A stretch of 64,000 bases of DNA from Prochlorococcus sp. AG-409-O23 (GTDB lineage: Bacteria > Cyanobacteriota > Cyanobacteriia > PCC-6307 > Cyanobiaceae). The stretch is from the NCBI GenBank assembly GCA_003215355.1, contig QCKL01000004.1:37810-101809 (forward strand). Direction: 5' to 3'. The position numbers and the translations under genes are program-made. The notes under the pieces are model-generated. The model was not told the DNA's origin and did no database searches. It saw only the letters and a list, made by a program, of their open reading frames with translations. This document shows positions 51,506 to 62,525 of the stretch, one piece after another; position 1 is the first letter of the stretch, and each line of letters begins with the position of its first letter.

Positions 51506-52549
51506 ATGCGTTTTAGCCAACTAATTACAGCCCTAAATCAAGGGGAATCAGGCCTACAAGCTCATAATCTTTCAAATGACCCTGAAATCATTAATGGCGC
51601 CTCTCTAGACAAGGCAAAACCGCATCACCTGACCTTCCTCGAGAAAGGTAATGCACTCGCAAGCGATCTAAAAAAATCCAATGCAGGTGCAGTGTTACTT
51701 CCTCCTGATGAGATTCTTTGTGATATTGCCAAGCAAAGCGGACAGGCTTGGGCATTACTCAAAAATCCTCGGCTAGCTTTCGCTGAAGCTCTTGAACTGC
51801 TTAATCCACGTAAAGTTCCTGAACCAGGAATACACCCTTCAGCCACAATTGGTGATGATGTGGAATTAGGCGAAATTGTCTCTATTGGTCCCAACGTATG
51901 TATTGGGAAAGGAAGCAAGGTTGGGAATGGCAGTATTTTGCACCCAGGAGTAGTGATCTATGAAAAAGTTTTAATCGGTGAAGGCTGTGAACTACATGCG
52001 AATTCTGTTGTGCATCCAGGATCAATTATTGGCAACTGCTGCATAGTTCATTCAAATGCAGTTATTGGCTCTGAAGGGTTTGGATTTGTACCAACAGAAC
52101 TTGGATGGCGAAAAATGCCACAAACTGGTTCAGTGATACTAGAAAACGACGTCGAGATTGGTTGTAGCTCAACAGTTGATAGGCCAGCAGTTGGAGAAAC
52201 CACAATTGGTGCTGGTACAAAGATTGACAACTTGGTTCAAATCGGTCATGGGGTTGTTACTGGTAAGGGTTGTGCAATGGCAGCACAGGTAGGAATAGCT
52301 GGAGGTGCAAAAATTGGAGATGGCGTAATACTTGCAGGACAAGTCGGAGTAGCCAATCGAGTCAAAGTAGGTGATCGTGTAATAGCAAGCTCAAAGTGCG
52401 GAATACATACTGATATTGAACCAGGACAAGTAATAAGTGGATTCCCAGCAATCCCAAACAAACTTTGGCTCCGATGTTCTGCAAATTTCAAAAAGTTACC
52501 TGATTTTGCAAAATCAATTCGCGAGTTAAATCGTGACTCATCTAATTAA
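51506..52549 (+). CDS. lpxD: UDP-3-O-(3-hydroxymyristoyl)glucosamine N-acyltransferase
   Basis: Hexapeptide repeats; [28 protein letters not shown]...[13 protein letters not shown]. Confidence 0.94.
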   Translation: MRFSQLITALNQGESGLQAHNLSNDPEIINGASLDKAKPHHLTFLEKGNALASDLKKSNAGAVLLPPDEILCDIAKQSGQAWALLKNPRLAFAEALELLNPRKVPEPGIHPSATIGDDVELGEIVSIGPNVCIGKGSKVGNGSILHPGVVIYEKVLIGEGCELHANSVVHPGSIIGNCCIVHSNAVIGSEGFGFVPTELGWRKMPQTGSVILENDVEIGCSSTVDRPAVGETTIGAGTKIDNLVQIGHGVVTGKGCAMAAQVGIAGGAKIGDGVILAGQVGVANRVKVGDRVIASSKCGIHTDIEPGQVISGFPAIPNKLWLRCSANFKKLPDFAKSIRELNRDSSN

Positions 52550-52583
52550 TCTCTGAACCAATTAAGATCCTCATCTATTAATC

Positions 52584-53657
52584 ATGAAGCAACACAACAT
52601 AGTTTTACTTCCAGGCGATGGTATCGGCCCAGAAATTACTGCCGTTACCAGATCACTTCTTGAATCAGCAGGCCATAAATTCGGATTTCAATTAAATATC
52701 GAGGAACACATAATCGGAGGATCTGCAATCAAGTCAACAGGTTCACCTCTACCAAATACAACCTTAGAAGCTTGCAGGCAAAGTGACGGGGTTCTTCTAG
52801 CAGCAATTGGAAGCCCTGAATTTGATTCCCTACCAAGAGAACAAAGACCAGAGTCAGGGCTGCTTTCCCTTAGGTCTGGATTAGATTTATTTGCGAACAT
52901 TAGACCAGTAAAAATAAACCCTGCATTAATACATACAAGCAGCCTAAAACCTGAAGTGATTAGCGGAGTCGATTTAATGGTTGTAAGAGAACTAACTGGC
53001 GGAATTTATTTTGGCAATCCCAAAGGTCGAGTAAAGACAATAGATGGAGAGCGTGCTTTTAATACAATGACTTATTCAACTACTGAAATTGAACGTATAG
53101 CAAAAGTGGCATTTGAATTAGCGATGGATAGAAGGCAAAAAATTTGCTCAGTTGACAAAGCGAATGTTCTTGATGTCAGCCAGCTCTGGCGAGAACAAAT
53201 AGATGCAATTTCTCAGCAATATCCTGACATAGAGATAAGTCATCTTTATGTTGACAACGCCGCAATGCAGCTTGTACGAGAGCCTAAACAATTCGACGTA
53301 ATACTTACTGGGAATTTATTTGGAGACATCCTCAGCGATGAAGCAGCAATGCTTACAGGTTCTATTGGAATGTTGCCCTCTGCTTCGTTAAGTACAGATG
53401 GCCCTGGCTTGTTTGAACCGGTACATGGCTCAGCACCCGACATTGCAGGACTTAATAAAGCCAACCCAATTGCAATGGTTCTATCTGCTGCAATGTTGCT
53501 CAAAATCGGTCTCAAAGAGCATCAGGCAGCTGAAGCACTTGAAATTGCAGTGGCGAAAGTCCTAGATCAAGGCTTTAGGACAAGCGATCTAATGGATAAA
53601 TCCTTGACACCACTGACTTGTAGTGAGATGGGAGATCAATTGTTAAAAGCGCTCTGA
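52584..53657 (+). CDS. leuB: 3-isopropylmalate dehydrogenase
   Basis: LLPGDGIGPEITAVTRSLL, RELTGGIYFGNPKGR, LTGNLFGDILSDEAAMLTGSIGMLPSASL, PVHGSAPDIAG. Confidence 0.97.
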   Translation: MKQHNIVLLPGDGIGPEITAVTRSLLESAGHKFGFQLNIEEHIIGGSAIKSTGSPLPNTTLEACRQSDGVLLAAIGSPEFDSLPREQRPESGLLSLRSGLDLFANIRPVKINPALIHTSSLKPEVISGVDLMVVRELTGGIYFGNPKGRVKTIDGERAFNTMTYSTTEIERIAKVAFELAMDRRQKICSVDKANVLDVSQLWREQIDAISQQYPDIEISHLYVDNAAMQLVREPKQFDVILTGNLFGDILSDEAAMLTGSIGMLPSASLSTDGPGLFEPVHGSAPDIAGLNKANPIAMVLSAAMLLKIGLKEHQAAEALEIAVAKVLDQGFRTSDLMDKSLTPLTCSEMGDQLLKAL

Positions 53658-53754
53658 ATACCTCAAGAATCAACAAACCCAATTGCTTTCGCAAAAAACT
53701 GATTCCAATGCCATACGACCTGGCAAAATCTCTTGGTCTGTCTTGAAAGCGTCG

Positions 53755-54648
53755 ATGTCGAAGCGTCACCCTGTTGTAGCAGTAACTGGTTCCTCTGGAG
53801 CAGGAACAAGCACCGTAAAACGAGCCTTCGAGCACATATTCGCCAGGGAGAACATCATCCCAGCAGTTGTAGAAGGCGATAGCTATCACCGTTTCGAACG
53901 GATGCCAATGAAACAAGCAATGGCAGATGCTCTCGCAAAAGGTGAAAACTTCTCCCATTTTGGGCCAGAAGCAAATCTATTTAACAAGCTAGAAGAACTA
54001 TTCATCACCTATGGGAAGTCAGGCAGTGGCCAAAAACGTTATTACCTGCATAGTGTTGAGGAAGCAGAAGAACACAATGCGCGTTTAGGAACAAAACTAG
54101 AGCCAGGACAATTCACACCTTGGGAAGAAATTCCAAGCAATACAGATCTACTTTTTTATGAAGGTCTACATGGAGGAGTTGTTGGTGAGAATTATGACGT
54201 AGCTGCTGCTGCAGACCTCCTAGTGGGTGTAGTACCAATAACGAATCTTGAATGGATACAAAAAATCCATCGAGACAATGCAGAGAGAGGGTACTCTGCT
54301 GAAACGATTGTTGATACGATTCTACGAAGAATGCCCGATTACATAAACCACATTTGTCCACAGTTCAGTCGCACAGATATTAATTTCCAGAGAGTTCCTA
54401 CCATCGATACTTCCAACCCTTTTATCTGTAGAAATATACCAACTCCTGATGAGAGTTTTGTAATCATCCATTTCCGAAAAGGTGCCAGAGAGAAATGGGG
54501 TATTGACTTTAGTCATCTTCTTAGAATGATTAATGACTCCTTCATGTCTAGCCCTACTAGCATTGTCGTCAATGGCGGAAAAATGGGTTTCGCGATGGAA
54601 TTAATTCTCACACCAATAATTCATAGGATGATCGAAGAAAAGAAGTAA
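53755..54648 (+). CDS. prk: Phosphoribulokinase, proteobacterial (class I/CbbP) type
   Basis: RHPVVAVTGSSGAGTSTVKRAFEHIF, NFSHFGPEANLFNKLEELF, LLFYEGLHGGVV, VVPITNLEWIQKIHRD, FSRTDINFQRVPTIDTSNPF. Confidence 0.9.
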   Translation: MSKRHPVVAVTGSSGAGTSTVKRAFEHIFARENIIPAVVEGDSYHRFERMPMKQAMADALAKGENFSHFGPEANLFNKLEELFITYGKSGSGQKRYYLHSVEEAEEHNARLGTKLEPGQFTPWEEIPSNTDLLFYEGLHGGVVGENYDVAAAADLLVGVVPITNLEWIQKIHRDNAERGYSAETIVDTILRRMPDYINHICPQFSRTDINFQRVPTIDTSNPFICRNIPTPDESFVIIHFRKGAREKWGIDFSHLLRMINDSFMSSPTSIVVNGGKMGFAMELILTPIIHRMIEEKK

Positions 54649-54706
54649 GAAACAACTTTGAAATGCTTATTTCGGAAAAGGAACTATAATAATTTTATCT
54701 TTCTAG

Positions 54707-55012
54707 CCAACCGTTTCCATTTCTATACCTACTCACTCGTTTAAGATCAGAAGTGCTAGGAATAGTACTTCAAGACATATCCGTTGGGATCAAGTCAGCA
54801 GTCAAGTTCTAATAAAAAAAGCAAGAGAGATATATTTCCATTACCTTTCATGTTCAAACAACAACATCGCCCCAAAAGGTGTAGTTTTAAATCAACTTAA
54901 TTGGACAGGTCAAATAGTTTTCAATGTGCCCTCTCTGCTTCCTCATGAGCAATATATTGCCATGGAATATATAAATCCAAAACAAATGAAACGAATTTCA
55001 AAAACAACTTAG
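54707..55012 (+). pseudogene. 101-codon open frame without conventional N-terminal start; possible gene remnant
   Basis: Reads PTVSISIPTHSFKIRSARNSTSRHIRWDQVSSQVLIKKAREIYFHYLSCSNNNIAPKGVVLNQLNWTGQIVFNVPSLLPHEQYIAMEYINPKQMKRISKTT*; first ATG at codon 86. Confidence 0.35.
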
Positions 55013-55035
55013 AGAAGAGCTCCCTTATAAAATAA

Positions 55036-55671
55036 ATGCAAAATTACCACAAAGGAATTAGAGAAAAAATCCTTTCTGATTATAAATATATACTCCCGAT
55101 CATGATTATCCTATGGGGATCTTCGTTTTTTGCGGCTCCAGAATCACTTAAAGTTTCAGCCAGGCCATTATTAATAATATCTGGCATTATTCTATCAAGT
55201 ATATTACTATTATTGACAATAATAGATATTTATACATTACTACTCCCAACACCCATCTGTCTGATGGGAACCATTTTAGGCCTATTGATAATTATAATTT
55301 TTGCAATACATCACAAGGGTGATTCAACCCTTATTGCAACACATTCGATCGCTGCATTAGGGGCACTTGTGATAATGAATTTATTAAGCCTAATCACAGA
55401 GAAAATTACCGGGCAAGAGTGCCTTGGGCTTGGGGATGCGAATCTTTCGGCTATGGGAGGAGCATGGCTTGGGATAAAAGGTATTGCTGTTGGAATGGCG
55501 CTGGCATTCTTGATTGGGGCCATTGCAAGCTTTTCTTTACGATTTTCTGGGAAGCTCAAAGCAATGCAGGTTTTCCCTTTTGGGCCATTTATATCTTTAG
55601 GTATTTGGGGCGTATGGCTAACAGGACCAAATTTGTGGTTGAAGCTATTTAGCTTCAGCATGGGTCTTTAA
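55036..55671 (+). CDS. Prepilin peptidase (A24 family)
   Basis: Polytopic; [15 protein letters not shown] and [17 protein letters not shown] aspartate motifs; [13 protein letters not shown]. Confidence 0.85.
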   Translation: MQNYHKGIREKILSDYKYILPIMIILWGSSFFAAPESLKVSARPLLIISGIILSSILLLLTIIDIYTLLLPTPICLMGTILGLLIIIIFAIHHKGDSTLIATHSIAALGALVIMNLLSLITEKITGQECLGLGDANLSAMGGAWLGIKGIAVGMALAFLIGAIASFSLRFSGKLKAMQVFPFGPFISLGIWGVWLTGPNLWLKLFSFSMGL

Positions 55672-55687
55672 TGGTCTTAGAGAATGT

Positions 55688-56575
55688 ATGAGGCCCGTGT
55701 CACTTTTTGACTGGTTTGCTGACCGGCGCAAAGGTCAGTTTGTAGGGAAAGTCAGTCAAGAGACTGATGAGAGCGATGGCCTCTGGGGTAAATGCCCGGA
55801 ATGCGGGCAAGTCGTATACCGCAAAGATTTAATTGAAAATGCAAATGTGTGCAGCAACTGTGGTCATCACAATCGAATCGACAGTGAAGAGAGAATCAAC
55901 CTAATTGCTGACCCAGGAAGTTTTAATGTCCTTGATCAGGATCTGAGCCCTACAGACCCACTTGGATTCAAAGACCGTCGAGCCTATGCAGATCGATTAA
56001 GAGAAAGCCAAGCCAATACGGGGATGAAAGATGGAGTAGTTACTGGAATTTGTCGAGTGGAGTCAATGCCACTTGCCTTGGCTGTAATGGATTTTCGATT
56101 TATGGGGGGGTCTATGGGATCAGTGGTAGGTGAAAAAATAACTAGGCTTGTAGAGAGAGCAACAGCACAAAAGCTTCCACTTTTAATTGTTTGCGCTTCA
56201 GGGGGGGCTCGCATGCAAGAAGGAATGCTCAGTCTTATGCAAATGGCAAAAATCTCAGGTGCTCTTGAACGACATAGAGAGGCTGAACTGCTTTATATGC
56301 CATTACTCACACATCCAACTACTGGAGGAGTTACGGCAAGTTTTGCAATGCTTGGTGACTTGATTCTTGCCGAGCCCAAAGCTCTTATTGGTTTTGCTGG
56401 AAGAAGAGTAATAGAACAGACACTGAGAGAAAAATTACCAGAGAACTTCCAAACAGCTGAGTATCTCCAAGAACATGGATTCGTCGATACTATTGTTTCA
56501 CGTACACAATTGCGTAAAACTCTATCTAAGATCCTAAGACTTCATGGAAGTAGTCCAATCGGAGCTAAAAGTTAA
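55688..56575 (+). CDS. accD: Acetyl-CoA carboxylase carboxyltransferase subunit beta
   Basis: Zn finger [67 protein letters not shown]. Confidence 0.96.
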   Translation: MRPVSLFDWFADRRKGQFVGKVSQETDESDGLWGKCPECGQVVYRKDLIENANVCSNCGHHNRIDSEERINLIADPGSFNVLDQDLSPTDPLGFKDRRAYADRLRESQANTGMKDGVVTGICRVESMPLALAVMDFRFMGGSMGSVVGEKITRLVERATAQKLPLLIVCASGGARMQEGMLSLMQMAKISGALERHREAELLYMPLLTHPTTGGVTASFAMLGDLILAEPKALIGFAGRRVIEQTLREKLPENFQTAEYLQEHGFVDTIVSRTQLRKTLSKILRLHGSSPIGAKS

Positions 56576-56997
56576 TGAGCATATTATCAAACAAGGACTG
56601 TAAGATCATAGGCATTGTTTCACTCTTAATGTTCCCTGTACTTATAGCAGGCATTTTATTTTCATATACTAGTTATGCCTTTGCAAGCAATATTAACTGG
56701 AAAGAAGTTCCATCAAATGAGTCTGGAAGCCAATGGTGGGATACAAATAGCTTAAAGGTAATAAATCAGGGGAATTTATCTGTAAGGTCTAAATTCATTC
56801 CAACCTTAACTAACACCTCAATAGAAGCAAGTTCTCCTAATATTTACGTTATGAGCATCGACTGCAATAGAAAGTTATTTAGAGATTTAGAAGTCAATGG
56901 GATTAGCAAAGTAAATCCAAAATGGGAGTCTGCAAATGGAGACGCTTTAATAAATGAAGTGATAAATGATGTTTGCAATTCAGAAGCAATTTCATGA
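56575..56997 (+). CDS. Secreted hypothetical protein, surface-adhesin-E-like
   Basis: N-terminal hydrophobic signal; NWKEVPSNESGSQWWDTNSLKV...YVMSIDCNRKLFRDLEVNGISK..KWESANGDALINEVINDVC. Confidence 0.65.
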   Translation: MSILSNKDCKIIGIVSLLMFPVLIAGILFSYTSYAFASNINWKEVPSNESGSQWWDTNSLKVINQGNLSVRSKFIPTLTNTSIEASSPNIYVMSIDCNRKLFRDLEVNGISKVNPKWESANGDALINEVINDVCNSEAIS

Positions 56998-58118
56998 CTT
57001 CAAAAACAACTAAATCAAATGAGCCAATCGGTGTCGCGATTGCAGGCCTAGGTTTCGGAGAGGCTGTTCACCTCCCTGCACTAAAGTCAAACAATTCTCT
57101 CAAACCTATAGCTCTTTGGCATCCTCGGAAAGAGAGACTTAAGGATGCATGCAATAAGCATGGTCTTGCTGGACACAATGATTGGGAAAAGCTTTTAAAA
57201 GACCCAAATATCAACGCAATAGTAATTGCCACACCACCAGCGCCCCGTTTTGAACTTGCAAAGACTGCTCTTGAAGCAGGTAAACATCTTTTACTTGAAA
57301 AGCCAGTTTGCTTATATGCCGATCAAGTAGCAGAGCTTCAACGTATAGCAATGCTCAGAAACCTTTCTGTGGCAGTTGATTTTGAATATCGTGCAGTGCC
57401 TTTATTCATGCAAGCCAAAAGATTGCTTCAACAGGGTTTGATTGGAAAACCATGGCTTGTGAAGCTGGATTGGCTTATGAGTAGCCGAGCAAATCCTTCA
57501 AGACCATGGAACTGGTATTCACTCGCAGAAGAAGGGGGTGGTGTAATTGGAGCTCTAGGCACTCACGCCTTTGACATGCTGCATTGGCTTATAGGACCAA
57601 CAAAAAATGCAAGTGCTCTACTCTCAACTTCCATTTCAGAAAGACCTGATAAGTCCAATGGAAAACTCAAGGAAGTCACAAGTGAGGACATAACACTTGC
57701 TCACCTTGAGTTAGAAAACATTACTGAAAAGTCTGCAATACCAGCACAAGTAACGCTTAGTGCAGTAGCTAATAGAGGTAGAGGCTGTTGGCTAGAAATC
57801 TACGGAAGTAAGGGAACACTTGTAATTGGGAGCGACAATCAGAAAGATTACGTACATGGATTTAGCCTGTGGCATGCCTCAATAGGCGAACAACTGCGAA
57901 GTGTTTCAGTTGACAAGAACCTTGGATTCACAACTACATGGGCCGACGGTCGAATAGCGCCAGTCTCAAGATTGCAAGGATGGTGGGCAGAAAGCATTCG
58001 AGAAAACAAACCAATGATCCCAGGCCTAGCAGAGGCTTTAACAAGTCAACTGGTATGTGATCAAGTAAGAAAATCCGCTTCTACTGGTCAAATGATGCCC
58101 GTAAGCTCGACTCCTTGA
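56994..58118 (+). CDS. Gfo/Idh/MocA family oxidoreductase
   Basis: IGVAIAGLGFGEAVHLPAL, AIVIATPPAPRFELAKTALEAGKHLLLEKPV. Confidence 0.9.
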   Translation: MTSKTTKSNEPIGVAIAGLGFGEAVHLPALKSNNSLKPIALWHPRKERLKDACNKHGLAGHNDWEKLLKDPNINAIVIATPPAPRFELAKTALEAGKHLLLEKPVCLYADQVAELQRIAMLRNLSVAVDFEYRAVPLFMQAKRLLQQGLIGKPWLVKLDWLMSSRANPSRPWNWYSLAEEGGGVIGALGTHAFDMLHWLIGPTKNASALLSTSISERPDKSNGKLKEVTSEDITLAHLELENITEKSAIPAQVTLSAVANRGRGCWLEIYGSKGTLVIGSDNQKDYVHGFSLWHASIGEQLRSVSVDKNLGFTTTWADGRIAPVSRLQGWWAESIRENKPMIPGLAEALTSQLVCDQVRKSASTGQMMPVSSTP

Positions 58119-58198
58119 GAGCCCAAAATAGTTGTGTCTAACTAAATAACCCTATTAATGCATCAAAGATACGTGACATTTCTTACCTTGATCTTATA

Positions 58199-58229
58199 AA
58201 GTCCTGGGCCCCAGGCCTGGGACTTTTAG
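58199..58229 (+). terminator. Probable Rho-independent terminator downstream of the Gfo/Idh gene
   Basis: AAGTCCTGGGCCCCAGGCCTGGGACTTTTAG; GC-rich stem followed by TTTT. Confidence 0.55.
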
Positions 58230-58265
58230 TAAGAACTAGGCCATCCTGACACTTTGGAGACATCG

Positions 58266-59339
58266 ATGGCGCTCGTTCCACTAAGGCTTCTACTCGACCA
58301 TGCTGCCGAAAACGGCTATGGGATCCCAGCTTTCAACGTAAATAACCTGGAACAAGTCCAAGCAATCATGGAGGCCGCGGCAGAGACTGATAGCCCAGTC
58401 ATCCTTCAGGCTTCTCGTGGTGCTCGTAGCTACGCAGGTGAAATATTCCTTCGCCACTTGATCATTGCTGCGACCGAGACTTATCCAAATATCCCAGTGG
58501 TAATGCATCAGGATCACGGAAATGATCCTTCTACTTGCTACTCAGCTGCAATAAATGGTTTCACCTCAGTAATGATGGACGGATCATTAGAAGCTGATGC
58601 TAAAACCCCTGCAAGCTATGAATACAACGTCAACGTAACAAAGACTGTTGTTGACTTTGCTCATTCTGTTGGAGTGAGTGTGGAAGGAGAGCTTGGGTGC
58701 CTTGGCTCTCTAGAAACAGGTAAAGGAGAAGCCGAAGATGGCCACGGATTCGAAGGTGAGCTTTCAAAAGACATGCTTCTTACAGACCCAGCTGAAGCAG
58801 CAGATTTTGTCTCGAAAACCAAAGTAGATGCTCTTGCTATCGCAATCGGAACTAGCCATGGAGCATACAAATTCACCAGGAAACCAACTGGTGAAGTACT
58901 AGCGATTAGCAGGATTGCTGAGATTCACAAGGCCCTTCCAAACACCCACCTTGTCATGCATGGTTCAAGTTCTGTGCCTCAAGAATGGCTAGATATGATC
59001 AATAAATATGGAGGGGCAATACCTGAAACCTATGGAGTACCTGTAGAAGAGATACAGGAGGGTATTCGTAACGGTGTAAGGAAGGTAAATATTGATACAG
59101 ATAATAGGCTTGCATTTACGGCTGCAGTCAGAGAAGCTGCAGCTGCAGATCCAACCAATTTCGATCCTAGACACTTCAATAAGCCTGCAAGAAAGTACAT
59201 GAAACAAGTTTGCCTAGACAGATATCAACAGTTCTGGTGTGCAGGTCAAGCGAGCAAAATAAAGCAAAAGAGTATTAATTACTATGCAGATCTCTATGCA
59301 AAAGGCACACTTGACCCAAAGGCTGCAGTGAAAGTCTGA
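58266..59339 (+). CDS. fba: Fructose-bisphosphate aldolase, class II
   Basis: [73 protein letters not shown]. Confidence 0.96.
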   Translation: MALVPLRLLLDHAAENGYGIPAFNVNNLEQVQAIMEAAAETDSPVILQASRGARSYAGEIFLRHLIIAATETYPNIPVVMHQDHGNDPSTCYSAAINGFTSVMMDGSLEADAKTPASYEYNVNVTKTVVDFAHSVGVSVEGELGCLGSLETGKGEAEDGHGFEGELSKDMLLTDPAEAADFVSKTKVDALAIAIGTSHGAYKFTRKPTGEVLAISRIAEIHKALPNTHLVMHGSSSVPQEWLDMINKYGGAIPETYGVPVEEIQEGIRNGVRKVNIDTDNRLAFTAAVREAAAADPTNFDPRHFNKPARKYMKQVCLDRYQQFWCAGQASKIKQKSINYYADLYAKGTLDPKAAVKV

Positions 59340-59349
59340 ATTAATTAAA

Positions 59350-59410
59350 AAGATATAATTAGCATAAAGAAAGGAGACTAAGTCTCCTTTCTTTATGCTA
59401 ATTATATCTT
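59350..59410. terminator. Very long perfect terminator-like hairpin after fba
   Basis: AAGATATAATTAGCATAAAGAAAGGAGACT a AGTCTCCTTTCTTTATGCTAATTATATCTT; 30-bp perfect arms around one central base. Confidence 0.75.
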
Positions 59411-59508
59411 GAAGATCTCTAATAAATAGACATGAATAAATCTTAGAGGTCACAAATTAGATTTAGTTTATCTAGTATAGGGATTCAATAAATATAGTTT
59501 TAAGGTCA

Positions 59509-60162
59509 TTATCCTAATAATGCTTCTAGAATTAAACGGCCATCAATACCTCCCGTAACAGAGTCACAGGCCCTCTCAGGGTGAGGCATTAAACCCAAGA
59601 CATTACCTTCTGGATTAGTTATTCCAGCTATATCATTAACTGAACCATTCGGATTAATCAAATATCTCAAGGCAATTGCATCATCATCCTCTAATTTCAT
59701 CAAGGTATCTTCACTACACTGATAACGACCTTCACCATGCGCGATGGGCAAGGTAAGAGTATCTCCAGATTCATAACCTTTAAGCCAAATCGTCCTTGAA
59801 CTAACAACTTCAATAGATGCATCCTCACAAATAAATTTGAGATCTCGATTACGTGTTAATGCTCCTGGTAATAATCCAAGCTCAGTTAAAACTTGAAAAC
59901 CATTACAGATTCCAATGACTCTTCCTCCACGATCAACGAATTCCAAAAGAGATTCAAGTACTGGAGCAAACCGAGCTATCGCTCCGCAGCGAAGGTAATC
60001 CCCATAACTAAATCCACCAGGCAAAACAATTGCATCCAGTCCACTTAAATCCCTAGTTTCATGCCAAAGGAAGCGCGTAGGGAATCCCAAGCAACCTTCA
60101 GTAGCCCATCGAACATCCCGATCACAATTTGAACCAGGGAAAACGACTATTCCAATGCTCAT
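59509..60162 (-). CDS. purQ: Phosphoribosylformylglycinamidine synthase subunit PurQ
   Basis: [60 protein letters not shown]. Confidence 0.96.
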   Translation of the reverse strand: MSIGIVVFPGSNCDRDVRWATEGCLGFPTRFLWHETRDLSGLDAIVLPGGFSYGDYLRCGAIARFAPVLESLLEFVDRGGRVIGICNGFQVLTELGLLPGALTRNRDLKFICEDASIEVVSSRTIWLKGYESGDTLTLPIAHGEGRYQCSEDTLMKLEDDDAIALRYLINPNGSVNDIAGITNPEGNVLGLMPHPERACDSVTGGIDGRLILEALLG

Positions 60163-60169
60163 AAATGCC

Positions 60170-60442
60170 TTACGCGCTTTGATCTGGATTAAAAGCTACT
60201 AAATCCAAGCTCCAGTCTTCAATCACTGGATTAGCAAGCAATCTGTCACTAAGAAGCTCCACCCTACGCCTTGCCTCATGCTCATCAGGAGCCTCAAGTT
60301 CTAATTCAACCGACTTACCCACTCTTAAATTTGCTATGCCATCAACGCCCAATCGTTTAGCAGCAGATCTAGTAGCTTCACCAGCAGGATCCAAAACAGA
60401 AGGTCGAAGGCTAACTAAGACGCGAGCTTGAAAGTACGGCAT
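60170..60442 (-). CDS. purS: Phosphoribosylformylglycinamidine synthase subunit PurS
   Basis: [46 protein letters not shown]; adjacent to purQ. Confidence 0.93.
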   Translation of the reverse strand: MPYFQARVLVSLRPSVLDPAGEATRSAAKRLGVDGIANLRVGKSVELELEAPDEHEARRRVELLSDRLLANPVIEDWSLDLVAFNPDQSA

Positions 60443-60553
60443 TGCTCGATTGAATTGTTATTAGATCTTCGCAGTTCAAGTAATTATTTTCTAGTTAAAG
60501 TTTTATATCAGGACAGAAAAACATGAAGGAATCAACCTTTCAACGGGGAAAGC

Positions 60554-60751
60554 TCATCTGTGCTTATTTAGGGGAACAAGCCCTTTGCCAAAGCAATTAA
60601 GACAAGTGTGATAACAGTTTGGAGTGGTCTTCAAGTACCCATTCCCTCCACATTGTCCACAGGTGAAATCTGTCTCTGAAGAATCCGAGTGTTTTTGATG
60701 GAATTTAGCTTGGGATTTAATGGCTGAAATGGTCACAGAATCGCATCCCAA
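60554..60751 (-). CDS. Small protein with DnaJ-like CxxCxGxG zinc-finger motifs
   Basis: FTCGQCGGNGYLKTTPNCYHTCLNCFGKGLVP. Confidence 0.6.
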   Translation of the reverse strand: MGCDSVTISAIKSQAKFHQKHSDSSETDFTCGQCGGNGYLKTTPNCYHTCLNCFGKGLVPLNKHR

Positions 60752-60865
60752 TTTGGAGAATGATATGGAAGGACCTTTTTAGATGTCCTTATGAAGGCCT
60801 TAGGTTCGCGGCTTATGTAGATCTACACAACCCAAAAGTCATATAACTATTAATTTCCATAGGAA

Positions 60866-61906
60866 TTACTTTGCGAATCTGCTCAAAATCCTTGCCCTAA
60901 TCGTTTCTAAAGCATCTGATCGGAAGCTAAGCAAAACAAAATCAATCCCCCCACTTTGATCTGGCTTCCAGGCAGTTTCAGGTGCTTTCTCAAACCAGCT
61001 GCTAAGTCGTGGCCCTACCATTTGGATCTGAAGTGGAAGTGACTTCCCAGGAATCCAACAACGACCTTTTAGGCGAATAACCTGGAAATTACATACAAGT
61101 TCAGGCAATATTTCTTCCATCATTTCCTTGCTAACAGGCCCCTCTAATCGAATATTCCCACTGGAGATTTCAACATGATCATGGTCATGTTCCTCATCTT
61201 CATGATCAAACAATAAGGATTCATGTTTCAATCCAAGAATTACTGATGGGTCTACCTGACCATGGCTAATAGGTAAAATTGGGGTTCCTTCCCTTACCTT
61301 TCCAGATAGTTGGACTTTTATTTTCTCAAGGTCAGAAGAGTCGACGCAATCAGATCTGCTAATCAATACAAGATCTGCAGCTTCCAATTGGTCGGTAAAT
61401 AACTCTTCAACTGGTGTTAAATGATCAAGACTTTGATCTTCAATTCTTTGCTCTTCAAGCGTTGAGATATCTGCAACAGGACTTCCATTAGAAAGCGCCT
61501 CTCCATCAACTACCGTAACAACACCATTCACGTATACCTTTGTTCTAATGTCAGGCCATTCAAGTGCTTGCAATAAAGGGCGAGGTAACGCAAGTCCACT
61601 TGTTTCTATAACTATCCCGTCCAAATGATTAGACCGAGATAACAACATGTCCATAGTTGGCAAGAAATCATCCTGAACTGTGCAACAGAGACAGCCATTG
61701 TTTAACTCTACTAATCTGTCATCGAGCTCATCTTCAGCACAAAATCCACAACTTCTAATTAAGTCTCCATCTAAACCAATACTTCCAAATTCATTAACAA
61801 TAACTGCTAATCGTTGTTCGCCTTTCATTAATAAATGTCGTAAAAGAGTTGTCTTGCCTGCCCCAAGAAAACCCGTAATAACAGTGACAGGAAGACGTTT
61901 AGACAT
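60866..61906 (-). CDS. CobW/COG0523 family GTP-binding metallochaperone-like protein
   Basis: VTVITGFLGAGKTTLLRHLL, NNGCLCC, His-rich HEDEEHDHDHVEI. Confidence 0.92.
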   Translation of the reverse strand: MSKRLPVTVITGFLGAGKTTLLRHLLMKGEQRLAVIVNEFGSIGLDGDLIRSCGFCAEDELDDRLVELNNGCLCCTVQDDFLPTMDMLLSRSNHLDGIVIETSGLALPRPLLQALEWPDIRTKVYVNGVVTVVDGEALSNGSPVADISTLEEQRIEDQSLDHLTPVEELFTDQLEAADLVLISRSDCVDSSDLEKIKVQLSGKVREGTPILPISHGQVDPSVILGLKHESLLFDHEDEEHDHDHVEISSGNIRLEGPVSKEMMEEILPELVCNFQVIRLKGRCWIPGKSLPLQIQMVGPRLSSWFEKAPETAWKPDQSGGIDFVLLSFRSDALETIRARILSRFAK

Positions 61907-61939
61907 TTTGAGAAATACAATAAAAAGGGTTTAAAGAGA

Positions 61940-62452
61940 TCAACATCCAAGGCTTTGACTAGTGCTTTCTCCGCTTGTAGGGTTGGTACCATTAGCTCTC
62001 TGACAAAGCATTTTTTGTTGAGGCTTACTTAATACAGCATTAGTAAAGTCAGCTCCCTCGATTGATGCATCTTCAAAGCGACTCTCCATTAATAACGCAT
62101 TCGTGAGATTTACATCTCTTAGATCGGCACCTTCAAAGTCACTAGCAAAAGCAACCACATCCTCCATATCTGCTCCACGCAAATTAGTTCCTTGTAACCG
62201 GCTGATATTAAAAACGGCTCCGCGAAGATCTGACTCACTCAAATCCACACCGCGTAAATCAACTTTGACAAATTCTTCACCATTCAGAATTCTTCCATGC
62301 ATATCCATGGAAATCTCTAGATCTTCAGGACTACGCATTTCGGGAGGAGTTTTCGCAATAGCTTTTTGAACAGGAGAGAAGAGGCCTAAGAGCAAAATGG
62401 TTAGAAGAAAAAAACCTCTAAGACTCTTTAAGAACGAAAGAAGGTTTGACAT
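61940..62452 (-). CDS. Exported pentapeptide-repeat protein
   Basis: N-terminal signal; VDLRGVDLSESDLRGAVFNISRLQGTNLRGADMEDVVAFASDFEGADLRDVNLTNALL. Confidence 0.88.
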   Translation of the reverse strand: MSNLLSFLKSLRGFFLLTILLLGLFSPVQKAIAKTPPEMRSPEDLEISMDMHGRILNGEEFVKVDLRGVDLSESDLRGAVFNISRLQGTNLRGADMEDVVAFASDFEGADLRDVNLTNALLMESRFEDASIEGADFTNAVLSKPQQKMLCQRANGTNPTSGESTSQSLGC

Positions 62453-62525
62453 GGAAGTTCAGTTAGGCGGCTAGCCAGTAGCTTATTTATTCACGTTATG
62501 GCAAAAGAAGGCCAATCGAAATGAA

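Noticed and set aside
53575-53958. 127-aa minus-strand ORF across leuB/prk
   Set aside because: Overlaps two well-supported plus-strand genes; no recognisable domain.
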